A stretch of DNA of 64,000 bases. Origin: Gerris lacustris. Its lineage: Eukaryota > Arthropoda > Insecta > Hemiptera > Gerridae. Below are positions 25,802 to 36,724 of this stretch, in pieces. Position 1 is the first letter of the stretch. The number at the start of each line of letters is the position of its first letter. Location of the stretch: contig OX578277.1 in the NCBI GenBank assembly GCA_951217055.1, positions 63,148,388 to 63,212,387 on the forward strand, in the 5' to 3' direction. The translations under genes and the position numbers were made by a program. Under the pieces are notes generated by a model that was given only the letters and a program-made list of their open reading frames with translations, did no database searches and was not told the origin of the DNA.

Positions 25802-25990
25802 GGCGCCATTCTAGAAGATTGACCAATAGCAGTTCGTCAATATGTGAATGGCATTTATCATTGGTTGACCTTTCAATATGGCGCCAACTGTAAAGTACAT
25901 ACATTTGTGTACCAAATTGTAATTAGTTAGAAAAGGAAACTCTTTGGCTATAAATATATTATTCTTCTAGTTACTGTGGCCTCCATTGTT
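25802..25990 (+). promoter_or_regulatory. Candidate promoter with inverted GGCGCC/CCAAT pairs and TATA box
   Basis: GGCGCC at 25802-25807 and 25880-25885 flank CCAAT (25823-25827) and its inverse ATTGG (25860-25864), forming an imperfect inverted arrangement of about 85 bp. The sites resemble E2F and NF-Y elements. About 65 bp downstream a TATAAATA box (25949-25956) is followed by TCCATT with its A at 25984, 35 nt away. No ORF follows directly; the first ATG opens a six-codon ORF. It could drive a non-coding RNA or a spliced gene whose coding exons lie elsewhere. Confidence 0.35.
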
Positions 25991-25999
25991 GTTACTGTT

Positions 26000-26520
26000 G
26001 TGACTGGTGTTCTAATGCTCAATTTATTTCAATAAGGTTTACCTGTTTAATCATTTAAGTCATAGCGTTGTGCACAGCTATTCGTATTATATTGTTCTGC
26101 ACTCACTCAGCAATCATCAGAGGAGCTTAAAAAAAAACAAAAAAATCGAATCAATTAATAGCTTAGTTATTGAGTATCAATTTTAGTATAAGTATGGAAA
26201 TTGTTAAATTTTATTATTAAAGATTGTTTTTATTTATAAAATTTATATTTATCCTTTGAATTGTTAAAAATTGTGTCCTAAACTTTTGTTTATAAAGAAT
26301 GTTTATTTTATTAGAAAAAGAGATTTTATTTCGATATTAAGTATTTGTAATAGAAAATGTAATATAAATCTAAAAATTAAGTTTCCCACTTTCAACTCCT
26401 TTAGTATGTTTAATGTTTACCTTTCTTTCGATTTTTGATAGTGTCCAATGTTTTGCTGCAACGTAGGCTTATATATTTTTTTCTTTTGAAGGTTTTGATA
26501 CTTATATATTGACCTGAACC
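26000..26520. other. AT-rich DNA downstream of the candidate promoter
   Basis: A possible first exon may extend to about 26130. No clear donor site or ORF is seen. Confidence 0.35.
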
Positions 26521-26524
26521 TAAT

Positions 26525-26665
26525 AATAGTATATTATGTTACTAGGCTGTGAAGTGAGTTTTTTCTTTACCGCGGCAATTACATTTACTGTCGAGCGAAG
26601 CGAGACAGTAAATATTGCCAAGGTAAAGAAAAAACACTTCACAGTCGCGTAGCATATGCTATTTT
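26525..26665. repeat. Long imperfect palindrome, about 140 bp
   Basis: Arms from about 26525-26593 and 26600-26665 pair through CTGTGAAGTG, TTTTTTCTTTACC and TTTACTGTC, closing on CGAGCGAAGCGAG. It shares the inner motif TTCTTTACC...GGTAAAGAA with the palindrome of the Crypton-like family, although the rest of the sequence differs. Confidence 0.75.
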
Positions 26666-27039
26666 TTCCGAGGTAGCAGACAATGAAAAAACATTAAATA
26701 TTAATCACTAATCAATATATAATAATAACAAATATTAGTACATACTTAAGACTTAAAAAAAGAAACCTTAAAAAGAGGTTACACTATAAGAAAAGATAAA
26801 TAACACGCATTGACATCTAGCGGATTTTAATCGTACTAGAAGCATTTCTACAAAGACTGCAGCGGTACTAACGGAAGTTTTGACAACTACCCGCCGGACA
26901 TAAAAACTTTTTTAGTTCCTAGGACGTAAAAGATTTTTTCTATACAGCTAGGAGTAATGAAAAGATTTTTTAAGTCCACGTAATGAAAAAATGGATTTTA
27001 GCTATGTCTTTTAGGCTCTAAAGTTACTATTTCACAGCC
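26545..27039. mobile_element. TA-flanked palindromic element, about 495 bp
   Basis: It begins GGCTGTGAAG and ends with the inverse ATTTCACAGCC. It is flanked by TA (26543-26544 and 27040-27041). The left 100 bp are themselves a long palindrome. No transposase is present. A Tc1/mariner-like MITE is the simplest reading, but the terminal repeat is short, so the right boundary is tentative. Confidence 0.4.
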
Positions 27040-27049
27040 TACCACGGAA

Positions 27050-28130
27050 AAAGTAAATTATTTGATTTCTCTAGTTTGCCCCCCCCCCTCCTTGCTTCCT
27101 CAGTTCAGACCATACATAAAACATTTAATTCCTTGGTGCCTACATCTACACTGTTGCAGTTCGTTAAGCATGTCTGATATTTTTTTATATACCTATGAAT
27201 TATATATTTTCCTCTTTATTATTTCGCTGCAAACTTTTATCAACTTTGTATTTTACCAATTAGCAAATTTCTATATAATTTGATTTAATTTTTATGAATT
27301 TTAAAATTAATATTTCAATTCAAATAAAATAAGATTTATATGGAATCACAAGAATCTTTCGTAGCTAGGAAGGTTCATTTATTACTTTTAGATGGATTGA
27401 AAAAAGCAAGGTTCACAACTGTGATATGTAATCTATAGTTGCAATCAGCATATGCAATCTCCTCACCCACAATCTTAGCTGCGAACCTACCCGTAATTTC
27501 AACCTCCTGTCTGTTTCCACTTAATTCAAGTAGAATTGTTTTTGTTTTATGCTTTTTCCTCCGTCTAAATAATTATATCGACGTTTTGTACAAATCTTTC
27601 AGGACCTGAACTCATAAGATATATTGTTTTTTGTTTTCAAAAATCATATTTTAATTTTTTTATATGAAGAATTTTATCAAAAATTATAAATTGTTTTTTA
27701 GCAAAATAAATTTATTTTTTAAATTCATATATCTTTGCTCGTCAATTTAAAATCTTAAATCTTCAATAAAGTTTTATTTTAAATTTCAATAATAGAGGAG
27801 AATTAACAGTTTAGTTGTTAGGTTTTATCTTTCCTCTATGTGTTATTGATTGCCAACTTCAGTTTAATCCTTTTCTCCTTTAAATTTATTTTTCTTAGTA
27901 ATATGTAATATATTGTATTACTTGTGTTTTTTCTTAGTAAAAGTGAAATTATCAATGAAAAAGATTGCATTAAATTTTAGGATTTGCAACGGATCCATAC
28001 TTAAAATATTTAAAAAAATAATCTTAGTGAATTCAAGGGTGATCGAATGATGGCGCGGATTATAATTGTGGTCAGTCTTATAATAAATCATAAAGCCATT
28101 TAGTTAGCACGATGCTGTGTAGCATGTTTG
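27050..28130. other. AT-rich DNA, no gene seen
   Basis: A C run (CCCCCCCCC) lies near 27078. The 73-codon ORF at 27062-27283 is hydrophobic and of chance length. Confidence 0.4.
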
Positions 28131-28139
28131 TAAATATTG

Positions 28140-28500
28140 TGGCAGTGAGTAAATCACCGGTTCGGCAGGGAAGGCGAGCCAATTTGCTTTGGTTCGTAAC
28201 TGTTATTAATGGCTGTATAACTCTGTACTGAGGGAGGGCTTGGACCGCCTCTATTACAAAGCTTCTGGTTACAGTCTAACAGCTTCGCTTGAACGGAATT
28301 CTCCGGCAGGAAACTCGGGAATTCGGCAAAGGCCCAAACCGCGTGCTGCGTTTGACAAGGTTTTATTTCCTTTTGAGGAAGAAGTACAGACTGTGCTCTA
28401 TTGTAAAGCCCACTCTTCTCTGACAAATAAGAACTCTTCGCCTTATGCGGTTTCTTCCTCCCACGTCTTGAATATTGAATTATAATTGATTAACTGCGGG
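28140..28500 (+). other. GC-richer coding-like segment, unrecognised
   Basis: About 350 bp much richer in G+C than the flanks. One plus-strand frame is open from about 28213 to 28485 (QRPKPRAAFDK, FPFEEEVQTV) and the minus strand is also open at 28154-28426. I recognise neither. It could be an exon, a non-coding first exon or an inserted repeat. Confidence 0.25.
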
Positions 28501-28509
28501 CAAGGAAGA

Positions 28510-29490
28510 GAAGTTGTCATATACATTGTTTCTGGAGTATATTACTCACTATATTTATGTATAAATCTATACTTTTTTTAATGTGAAGGGGTTCAAGCCT
28601 TATAATTTAATTAAGTAATAACTTGAATTCTTTATAATATCGCTTTGAAATATATTATAACTTTATCCTTATAAAAATTTATTTTAGCTACTTGTCTTTA
28701 GACTTAACGCTATTCAGATTGTAGTTCAGTTTATTTTCCAGTTTGCTTCTGCAGAATTTCATTTTGGGATTGTTATAGGCTGTAGTAGTTATTTATCCAC
28801 TGAAATAAAGTATGTGGAAACTATACACATTTTCCTATATTAGCTTTACTTGTATTTGCAATGTTATATTGAATGAGGTATTGCCAAATTTGTTTTCTTA
28901 TAATATGTTATATGAGTTGAGGATTCGAATTTTCAACCAATCAAGCTACAAAAAATTCTTTGACTCACATCTCATTATCTACGACACCTTTGTATAAAAA
29001 TAATATTGTTTATTTGGTTATTTACAAGATTTCTTTTCTTGTTATCGGTTCAAGGAATATGATTGTTCTCAGTCGTGACTCGTGACTCATGTGTCATCTT
29101 AATTGCATTCATAGTTCGGTTATTTGGCTGTTTTTGCGCGCCAGTCTGCGCCCTTGTCTGGAACGTTTCAATAATAGGTTTCCGATATGTTAGCTTATAG
29201 CTTATGCCTTAATGATTTTTGCTTTTGAATGTATGCATATACCGAAAAATCTCGTATATAATACACAGGCTGAATTTAGGTCTGCAATTCCAGGAAAATT
29301 AAAAACTCGCCTACACTTCGTACCCGAAATTCGTGGATAATTTTATGCTTGTGCGCATTGTAGGTGCACAAGATTTCAGTTTTTTATTTAATTTTTTTAT
29401 TGTTATTTAGGTAATTTTAAATGTTTATTATAAAACTCTCTCGGATCAATAGGACGCTTTAACAATGAGTCCTGTCTTTAAGAGGATTCA
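28510..29490. other. AT-rich DNA, no gene seen
   Basis: No supported feature. GTGACTCGTGACTC tandem doublet near 29075. Confidence 0.4.
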
Positions 29491-29506
29491 TAGTAATGCA
29501 TTTGAC

Positions 29507-29738
29507 GGTACTTCTTTAGATTGTTACTCCCCTATATGTTGTTTTAGAATATAAATGACTTTGACTAAATAACTATAAAGGAAAAGGGATGTTTAGTCCA
29601 ATGTACTTTTGGACACACTTATGTATTTATAAGGGGGTAACAGTCTAAAGAAGATTATCCCGTACCCGTAAACCTTCTTTAGATTGATAATCCCCCTCTG
29701 TTATTTTTATATGGGGAGTATATATCTAAAGAAGTGCC
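29507..29738. mobile_element. MITE with four copies of a 24-nt motif, copy 1 (232 bp)
   Basis: The terminal repeat is GGTACTTCTTTAGATTG, mirrored as CTAAAGAAGTGCC, and the 8-bp target duplication CATTTGAC flanks it (29499-29506 and 29739-29746). The motif ACTTCTTTAGATTGTTACTC appears four times in alternating orientation: left end, an inward-facing internal pair, and right end. A homologous copy lies at 51788-52020. The 8-9 bp duplication and GG ends would suit hAT, Merlin or Mutator-like elements; I cannot decide. Confidence 0.8.
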
Positions 29739-29884
29739 CATTTGACTACAGTAATTCGTAGAAGGCGGGCGGGCATTTGAAGACAACATTAAAATAAAAA
29801 TAGTTCTCGGTAATAAGGCCGCGGCATTTTAAAATTTTAAAATCAATATTTTTACTGTAATTCCGAAAAAAAAAACTTGTTTTA

Positions 29885-29970
29885 ATTTGTGTTGAAATAA
29901 AAAAGTCTCTCCACGTAAAAAAGAGAAAAAGTTTTTACGTGGAGACACTTTTTTATTTCTACACTTAATG
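29885..29970. ncRNA. miRNA/hpRNA-like near-perfect hairpin
   Basis: A 28-nt arm starting GAAATAAAAAAGTCTCTCCA (29894-29921) pairs with 29932-29959 at 27 of 28 positions across a 10-nt loop. Weaker pairing extends to about 29885 and 29970. The size is near that of a short precursor hairpin, but the pairing is so perfect that a small foldback MITE is equally likely. No transcription evidence is available. Confidence 0.3.
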
Positions 29971-30079
29971 ATGACCTCCACTTCCACTAACGCTTCATAT
30001 ATCTTAACTTGTTTTAATTCGGTTTAATTTACAGTTAAATGAGATTAACTCTTAAATTATATAGATTTTATAACTCAAC

Positions 30080-30237
30080 GCTGTATGTAAGTTCGTATCT
30101 CTCTCTTGATAAAGATGGGATTAATTCTTGAGTTGTATTTTTTGCCGAATTAATTATTTCTGGAGGAGTATTATTCTCCACATTTTCGTCAAAGTCACTT
30201 GATTCACTTATTGTTTATCACTAAAAACTCGATTCAA
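30080..30237 (-). pseudogene. Crypton-like family, fragment B (recombinase N-terminus)
   Basis: Only the ORF part of the family survives here. The start codon has mutated to ATA, but the frame then reads ESSDFDENVENN, PPEIINSA and PSLSRERYE. The palindrome and the tail are absent. The reading frame across the Q-E-L-I-P site is intact, unlike copies A and D. Confidence 0.7.
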
Positions 30238-30275
30238 TTTTCAATTAACCCAAATCATATCTTGGATGCCAATAA

Positions 30276-30837
30276 AATAGACTGTGCTAACATAGCTTCC
30301 TCGCGTCCTATTCTGCCTATTTTAACGATTTTATGCTTTTACAACCCTTTATTGTAATTTATTTTTTAGTTTTCCCCCGGTTTTTTTAATCAGTCAACAT
30401 TGTTTTGAATTTTTTACATGAATCAATTTAGCAAAATGTAAAGAGCGTAGGTGGTTGACATTAATGGGACTATCTGCGGGCTAGTTTCGACAAACCTAAA
30501 TTTCTAAAAAAACAGATGAGTAGTATTGAAGATATAAGTGTAAATTATAAAACTAGGTTTGTGCGCATGTGGAAGCAAATAAACGGGTGCTGAAGGTTGA
30601 AACATTTATGGGACCAACAATGGGCTAATTTTGACCTACATCCAAATTTAATTAAAATAGGACGAGTAGTTTTTAAGATATGTTGGTTCGAAAAAATTGA
30701 GCGACAGACCGACACGGAACCAAAAATTTCCCCTGATGTCTGTCTTGGAGTTTTTGAAGTCACCGACCAAAAAAAATAGCGTTCTTCTGATTGATTACAT
30801 AGCTTCCGTTACCTTCGGTAAGCTTGGAAGCTAAAAT
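30276..30837 (-). repeat. Family A interspersed repeat, copy 5
   Basis: A near full-length copy from ATAGACTGTGCTAACATAGC to the stem-loop end TTACCTTCGGTAAGCTTGGA. Paired ORFs 30545-30763 (minus) and 30597-30779 (plus) are translations of the repeat. Confidence 0.75.
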
Positions 30838-30839
30838 TA

Positions 30840-31195
30840 TTTTTTCTAATAGTCATAATCGATTTATCAATAATTCGTACTCTTCATGATTGTTCTAAGA
30901 AAATGTTTTTTAGTTATCTCGATGCGAAATTAAGGCATTACAGTAAGACATAAGCAAGGCATAAGTTCTTCACCTACATAAAGATTTTGGAAGTCTTCAA
31001 ATTTATTGCTGCATTTAAAATTTTAATAACTGGCCTGCCAGCAAAATTAGCTTATCAATTTACTAAAAAACGCTTCATTGTATTTTCTTTTTGTTTCATT
31101 CAGTTTAAGGCTTACTTACATATTATATAATATAATCAAATTTATAAATGAATCTTTATTTATCAATTAAGATTAATCTTTGTATTCCTTTTTTA
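30840..31195. other. AT-rich spacer, no gene seen
   Basis: No supported feature. Confidence 0.45.
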
Positions 31196-31832
31196 ATTTT
31201 GCATCCGACCTTACCTGAAGGTAACAGAAGCTATGTGATCGTTCTAAAGAACCTACAATTTTGATGTGTCCGATTTAAAAAATTCCAAAACAGAAATCCT
31301 TTTTAAACATTATAGAAAATGTTTGGTTCCGCGTGTCTGGTTGTCTCTCAATATTTGCGAACCAACAAGTCCTAAAAATTACTCGTCCGATTTTAATGAA
31401 GTTTGGATGGTATGTCATAATTAGCCCATTGTCAGTACCATATAAGTTTAACCCTTCAGAGCCCATTTGTTTCTCTTTCACATGCGCTTATTTAACAAAA
31501 TTTAAAAGCGCAAACGGATGAAATTAATCTCACCATAAAAATGTCATAAAAATCAGGTGTATACTTTTGAAGATATATGTGTGAATAAATGTATGCTAAT
31601 CTGCATGTGAAAGAGAAAGAAACTGGCTCAGATGGTTGAAACCTTTATGGGACCAACAATGGGCTAATTATGACCTACCTTTAAATTTCATTAACATCGG
31701 ACGATTAGTTTTTATTAGGAATTATATAAACAACAACAATTATTGGTTGTAAAAACATAAAATCATTAAAGTATGCGAAATTGGACGCTCGGATGCTATG
31801 TGCCTCACTGATTGAGAGACTATTTTAAATCA
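31196..31832 (+). repeat. Family A copy 6, rearranged with an internal inverted segment
   Basis: 31196-31500 reads in plus orientation from the stem-loop end to CTCTTTCACATGCGC. 31503-31720 is the same region inverted (GTGAAAGAGAAAGAAACTGG, then ATGGGACCAACAATGGGCTA). 31745-31832 returns to plus orientation with the opposite end of the family (AAAACATAAAATCATTAAAG). The middle therefore forms a large inverted repeat inside one copy. Confidence 0.65.
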
Positions 31833-31839
31833 ATCGATA

Positions 31840-32034
31840 TAATTGACTTATTTTTATGTTTAAATATAATATTAAAACTATTGACGTCGAGTTATTTTTC
31901 TCCTATACTGTATTGATTAGACTATATTTGTCATAAACTGCGTGTTACATTATATTACCACCAACATTATATTACCACCATTTTATATATTAAATATATA
32001 AATTATATCATTTAAATAGTAATGCCTTTAGCGA

Positions 32035-32066
<32 letters not shown>

Positions 32067-33940
32067 ATTTTTTTATATTTGTGTTTGTTTAAAATATTTA
32101 ATATTCACTATTCATTAACACTACTAAAGAAACTACTACATATATAATGCATGTAAGCACTTTGGCTTTTGAATTATTATCGTATTGCCGTGCTAGGTAT
32201 ATTTTTTATTCGTGTTGTAGGTTAGTGTTACGGACATAAATTAGCCTCGTGAAACATTTTATATTGAAACTATTAGATTATCAGTTGCGTTCGGAAAGAA
32301 AGTTAAAAAAAAAGTTAAGACTTAAGTATAAACGAATCTTAACTTATCGATTAAATCGAAGCAGCCGGCAGTTTCAACTTTTTTTTATTTCTACTTTTGA
32401 TTCTTTTTGTATCAAGAATGATCTATAGCTTAAGCCTTTTCACGAGGGATATCCAGCGCTGAATATCTATCTACCTTGGACCGCATTTCTGTTAATGGGA
32501 TGCTACCGCCTAACTCTTTTTAAATATTACATGTGTACGGGTATAATAGGGATCACATGATTAAAAAGAGTTTGAAGGTAAAACACAAAGTACTTACTTG
32601 TATACTACAGTATACAAAAAGTAGAATGACTTAAATTCGTATATTTTTATCTTTGTTGTTTATCAATTTTTGGAGAATTGGAATGGGAGAACAAAGTTTC
32701 ACTTATCGTTAAAATCCAATGGACAAACAAAAACAACTATACGCCAAAAAAAGTATTTAGTTATAAAACTACTTTAGTTAGATCGGGGTTTCCATATTGT
32801 TTTGATAAGTAAATCTAAATGGACTTTTTTTTAATGATGATAAATCTGATAGCTTTTCCATTTTCCTCAATTGAATGTACATTAAAAAAGTATTTATATC
32901 ATTTTGATAAAAACTATAATGGTTTCAGTTGGTATCTATTTTGATTATCGTGATAGAACTGTAGTAGGGGGTTTATGTGAGGCGTTTGTGAAGTAATAAT
33001 TATTGTTCGCTGTCCTTTTTTCAAACAACCAACTATTTGTCCTTTTTTCATTATATTTCAAACTTTGATTCCCCAAACAAATGGAAAATGTTATAAATAA
33101 CTACAGTTAAAAATTTTCAATTTTGTTATTTGTTATCCAGGATTCTATTAGTTTATTTTTTTCCTCATGAACAAAGAATGTAAAGGTAATAGTCATAAAA
33201 ATAGGCTTTGATAAATTTTGTATTTACCCTATTTAGTGAGATAATGTACTGTCATAATTATAATCATTATAATAATAAATGTGAGAGTTTAAAAATAATT
33301 TAAAAAAAAAATTATTTGTTGATAAATTTCTATCTTTATACAATGATAATTTATTTAATATACAATACATATTATTGATATTTAGAATAAACCCTTCCTA
33401 TAGGACGTGGACCATGAAATCCTGGAGAAATATTCTTCTGGAATATGAAGAAATTGAAATTAAGGAATTACATTAATTGGAATGCTGAATACATTTTTAT
33501 ATTGAACTTAAACATTATTCGTGAACTGAATGATAATTAATTATTAATATCTTTATATGACTAATTAATTATTCATATCTTTATATGACTGATGAAGTAC
33601 CTTCGGCATGTTTGAGAGATACGCATATACCATCGTTATTAAAATAAACTGACGAAGTGTGATACATCACAATACCACCGTTGAACCAACGAAAGATAAG
33701 GCAGTATCTGTGTTTAAAATAAACCGAACACTTCTCAGTTATAAGAAAATGTATAGTTATACTTACTCTTATTTCTGTTGTATGGGCCTACCATGTTTCC
33801 TCGTACACCTTTAAAAAACGGCTTCTAATAAACCAATAACGCAGGATCCCCTTCGCCTTTATCCTAGAAAAGGCGACACAGAACATTGAATTTATTCTTG
33901 TAATAAAAATAAAAAAAATAATTAAATTCCTTTAGTGTAA
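31840..33940. other. AT-rich DNA, no gene; T run and short tandem duplications
   Basis: ACATTATATTACCACCA is tandemly duplicated at about 31949-31982. A 26-nt T run fills 32035-32060. A 29-bp unit ending CTTTATATGAC is duplicated near 33535-33595. No supported gene. Confidence 0.5.
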
Positions 33941-34257
33941 TTGTATATTACGCGTCGAGTGCGGAAAGTAGCATTTTGCATGCGAGTGTGGAGTTTGCAC
34001 CCGAGCGACAGCGAGGGTAGTAAAACCACACGAGCAATGCAAAATGCCGTTTTCGCACGAGTTGCGTACCGTACTTTATCTACGATTGTTAGTTTTAAAT
34101 AATAAATACAGAAAAAAATAAACTTGCTGTTTGTAAATTCGTATCTCTCTCTTGATAAAGATGGCATTAATACTTGAGTTGTATTTTTTGCCGAATTAAT
34201 TATTTCTGGAAGAGTATTATTCTCCACATTTTCGTCAAAGTCACTTGATTCACTCAT
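33922..34257 (-). pseudogene. Truncated recombinase N-terminus in Crypton-like copy C
   Basis: A 111-codon ORF. Residues 1-46 (ESSDFDENVENN, LPEIINSAKNTT, PSLSRERYEFTNSKF) are shared by all copies and resemble the N-terminal SAM-like region of Crypton tyrosine recombinases. From about residue 47 the frame runs into the tail hairpin (TRAKTAFCIARVVLLPSL), which is not recombinase sequence. No catalytic R-H-R-Y core is present. It is the remnant of an internal deletion. Confidence 0.6.
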
Positions 34258-34510
34258 TGTTTTTCACTAAAAACTCGATATAAACAGTTACTTTAATAAA
34301 AGAACAGCAAATAATTAGTTTTGTTAAATGTAAACAAACTCGCTAATCGTGCGTAAAGCTGAAGAATTCCTCTTCTTTACCGCCCTAGGGTGGTAAAGAA
34401 GAGGAATTCTTCAGAACTATGAGACGCGCAAAGAGTAAAGAATCACTTTCTACGCATCTAAACAGAAAAAAAAAAACATGTTTATATTTCGTATCAATCG
34501 TAGATAAAAT
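33943..34510 (-). mobile_element. Crypton-like non-autonomous element, copy C
   Basis: Inverse orientation to copy A and nearly full length. It runs from the tail hairpin (ATTACGCGTCGAGTGCGGAA) through the ORF, leader and 56-bp palindrome to CAATCGTAGATAAAA. The ORF is open here, unlike in copies A and D. Confidence 0.75.
34359..34414. repeat. 56-bp palindrome of Crypton-like copy C
   Basis: Arms of 28 bp match at 27 positions. The tip reads ACC-G-CCC-TA-GGG-T-GGT. Confidence 0.9.
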
Positions 34511-34514
34511 ATAT

Positions 34515-35370
34515 TATACATATTTTTTGATAAGACTAAAGATTATTACATTGTATCGAATATTAAATAAATAAAATAATTTGGGATATTTAAAAAAATC
34601 AATATCCTGAAAATAAAACATCACTCCTGGGTGTCCTGACAGTTTTAATATAAAGGCTAATAATAGATTAAGTCGGGTCATCTTTACATCCTATTCAAAA
34701 AGTATTGTGCGGCTAATGATCACTAGATTTTTTTCTCTCCTGCATTAAAAAGCGGTTATAAAAAATTGAGGAAGGATGGTTTCCGACAACCGGATTATTT
34801 CTTAGTTTTTGGTTTTTATTTTCTTTTGCTTTATACTTAGTCTTTCAACGACTCATATAAAGTAAACTTTTTGTTAATAATTTATTGCCTACGCGCGCTT
34901 ACAACTATTAAGATTCCTGTAAAACCAATGAAACATTTTAAATTGATACGGAGTGGATTAATTATAATTCATATTAGTAATAATTATAAAGTATTTTCCA
35001 CTTTTAAATGCAAATGTACGATTCCCATTGTGTTAATAAACGATAGCTCGTTCATTTAATCCGTATTGTAAATCGATTTTATGGCGTTGCAATATTGTAA
35101 ATAGTAATTCATGTCGGAAAGAAAGAGGTTAGTTACAGTTGGTGGAAATGTTTGAAACGTTGACTACTGTAATTTGGAGTTGATTGGTGTACTTCTGTGT
35201 CCCAGTGACGTCAAACTTTAATGGCCTTATTAGGTTGGAAAAAAATCTTAAGCTTACCAAAAATATATACAAAAAAGTAACAAGGGTTTTATTACTAAAA
35301 AAAAAAATAATAATAAAAAAAAATAAAATAAAAAACTGCAATTTTTCATATACATATAATATATGTACTT
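34515..35370. other. AT-rich DNA, no gene seen
   Basis: No supported feature. ORFs at 35129-35341 and 35184-35372 are opposite-strand chance ORFs in A/T runs. Confidence 0.45.
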
Positions 35371-35378
35371 AACACTAT

Positions 35379-35918
35379 TCTGCAAAAAAATCCTCAGGAT
35401 GAAAATGTCCTTTTCTTAAGTATTTTTGTGTGTTGAATCCGAATATGAAGTCAAAATTTCTCCTATACGTACAGTTTTCTCGGAAAATGCGCCTAAAGTT
35501 CGGAAAAATTGAGTTTTAAGGGTTTTCGACCCAATTTTTCGCCCAAAAACAAATTTGTAAATAAACAATTATTGGGCGTTTTAATATCTTCTAACCAAGA
35601 AGAACACGAATCTAAAGTAAAAAAAATATGCTGGCCTTATTTTTTTATGAAAATTAGATAGATTATAGATAGATTCGTGTTCTTCATGGTTTGAAGATAT
35701 TAAAACGCCCTATCATGTTTTTTTTACCATTTTTTTTTGGGCGGAAAATTGGGTCGAAAACCCACAAAAACACAATTTTTCCGAACTTTAGGCGCATTTT
35801 CCTGGAAAACTGACATCAGAAATTTTGACATCAGATTCAGATTCAGCAACCATGAAAACATAAAGTTCAGATAAAATTTTCTTGGGGCCCGAAAGTTTGT
35901 TAAATTTTGCAGAACAGA
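35379..35918. repeat. Large foldback repeat, about 540 bp
   Basis: Two arms of about 260 bp are inverted copies of each other. Paired landmarks are TTCTGCAAAA at both ends, GGAAAATGCGCCTAAAGTTC, GGTTTTCGACCCAATTTT, GGGCGTTTTAATATCTTC and GAAGAACACGAATCT. The centre is near 35648. Divergence between arms is moderate and greatest at the outer third. If transcribed it would form a long double-stranded hairpin. Confidence 0.85.
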
Positions 35919-36143
35919 GTAATCAAAAAAATTAAATGTTATCCACCTTAAACAATTACCTATATTGTTAGTAAGTAAACATTGTTAGAACTAGAGTTTA
36001 AGTGTATTGGATAAATAAAATTAAAATATTTATTAAAAAACAGTGCATAAATAATTGCTAAACCATTATTTTATACTAAAAAACAAGTAGTCTTACGTAA
36101 TCTAAATTATTCAAGTACATATTATCCTATATTGATAATGCAC

Positions 36144-36723
36144 AATAGTACATTACGCGTCGAGTGCGGAAAGTAGCATTTTGCATGCGAGTGTGGAGTT
36201 TGCACCCGAGCGACAGCGAGGGTTGTAAAACCACACGAGCAATGCAAAATGCCGTTTTCGCACGAGTTGCGTACCGTACTTTATCTACGATTGTTAGATT
36301 TAAATAATAAATACAGATAAAAATAAACTTGCTGCATGTAAGTTCGTATCTCTTCTCTTGATAAAGATGGCATTAATCTTGAGTTGTATTTGTTGCCGAA
36401 TTAATTATTTCTGGAGGAGTATTATTCTCTACATTTTCGTCAAAGCCACTTGATTCATTCATTGTTTTTCACTAAAAACTCGATATAAACAGTTATTTTA
36501 ATAAAAGAATAGCAAATTAGTTTTGTTAAATGTAAACAAACTCTCTAATCGTGCGTAAAGCTGAAGAATTCCTCTTCTTTACCGCACGAGTGTGGTAAAG
36601 AAGAGGAATTCTTTAGAGCTATGAGACGCGCATGCGCAATGAATACAAGTACGTAAATAATCACTTTCTACGCATCTAAACAGAGACATAATGTTTATAT
36701 TTCGTATCAATCGTAGATAAAAG
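36144..36723 (-). mobile_element. Crypton-like non-autonomous element, copy D (580 bp)
   Basis: Same length as copy A and complete from AATAGTACATTACGCGTCGA to CAATCGTAGATAAAA. The ORF starts NESSGFDENVENN and ends at a stop after NTTQD because of a 1-nt deletion relative to copy C. It lies between the two large foldbacks at 35379 and 37357. Confidence 0.8.
36561..36616. repeat. 56-bp palindrome of Crypton-like copy D
   Basis: Arms of 28 bp. The tip reads ACC-G-CAC-GA-GTG-T-GGT. One mismatch lies near the outer end (CTTTAG against CTGAAG). Confidence 0.9.
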
Positions 36724-36724
36724 T

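Noticed and set aside
28154..28426. 90-codon minus-strand ORF opposite the GC-richer segment
   Set aside because: It overlaps an equally open plus-strand frame. Both may arise from GC-rich composition and neither is recognised.
30545..31521. Four short ORFs within family A copies
   Set aside because: They are translations of the interspersed repeat, with frames not conserved among copies.
33590..33630. CTGATGAAG followed by a TTCG loop, another hammerhead-like candidate
   Set aside because: No GAAAC box follows the loop.
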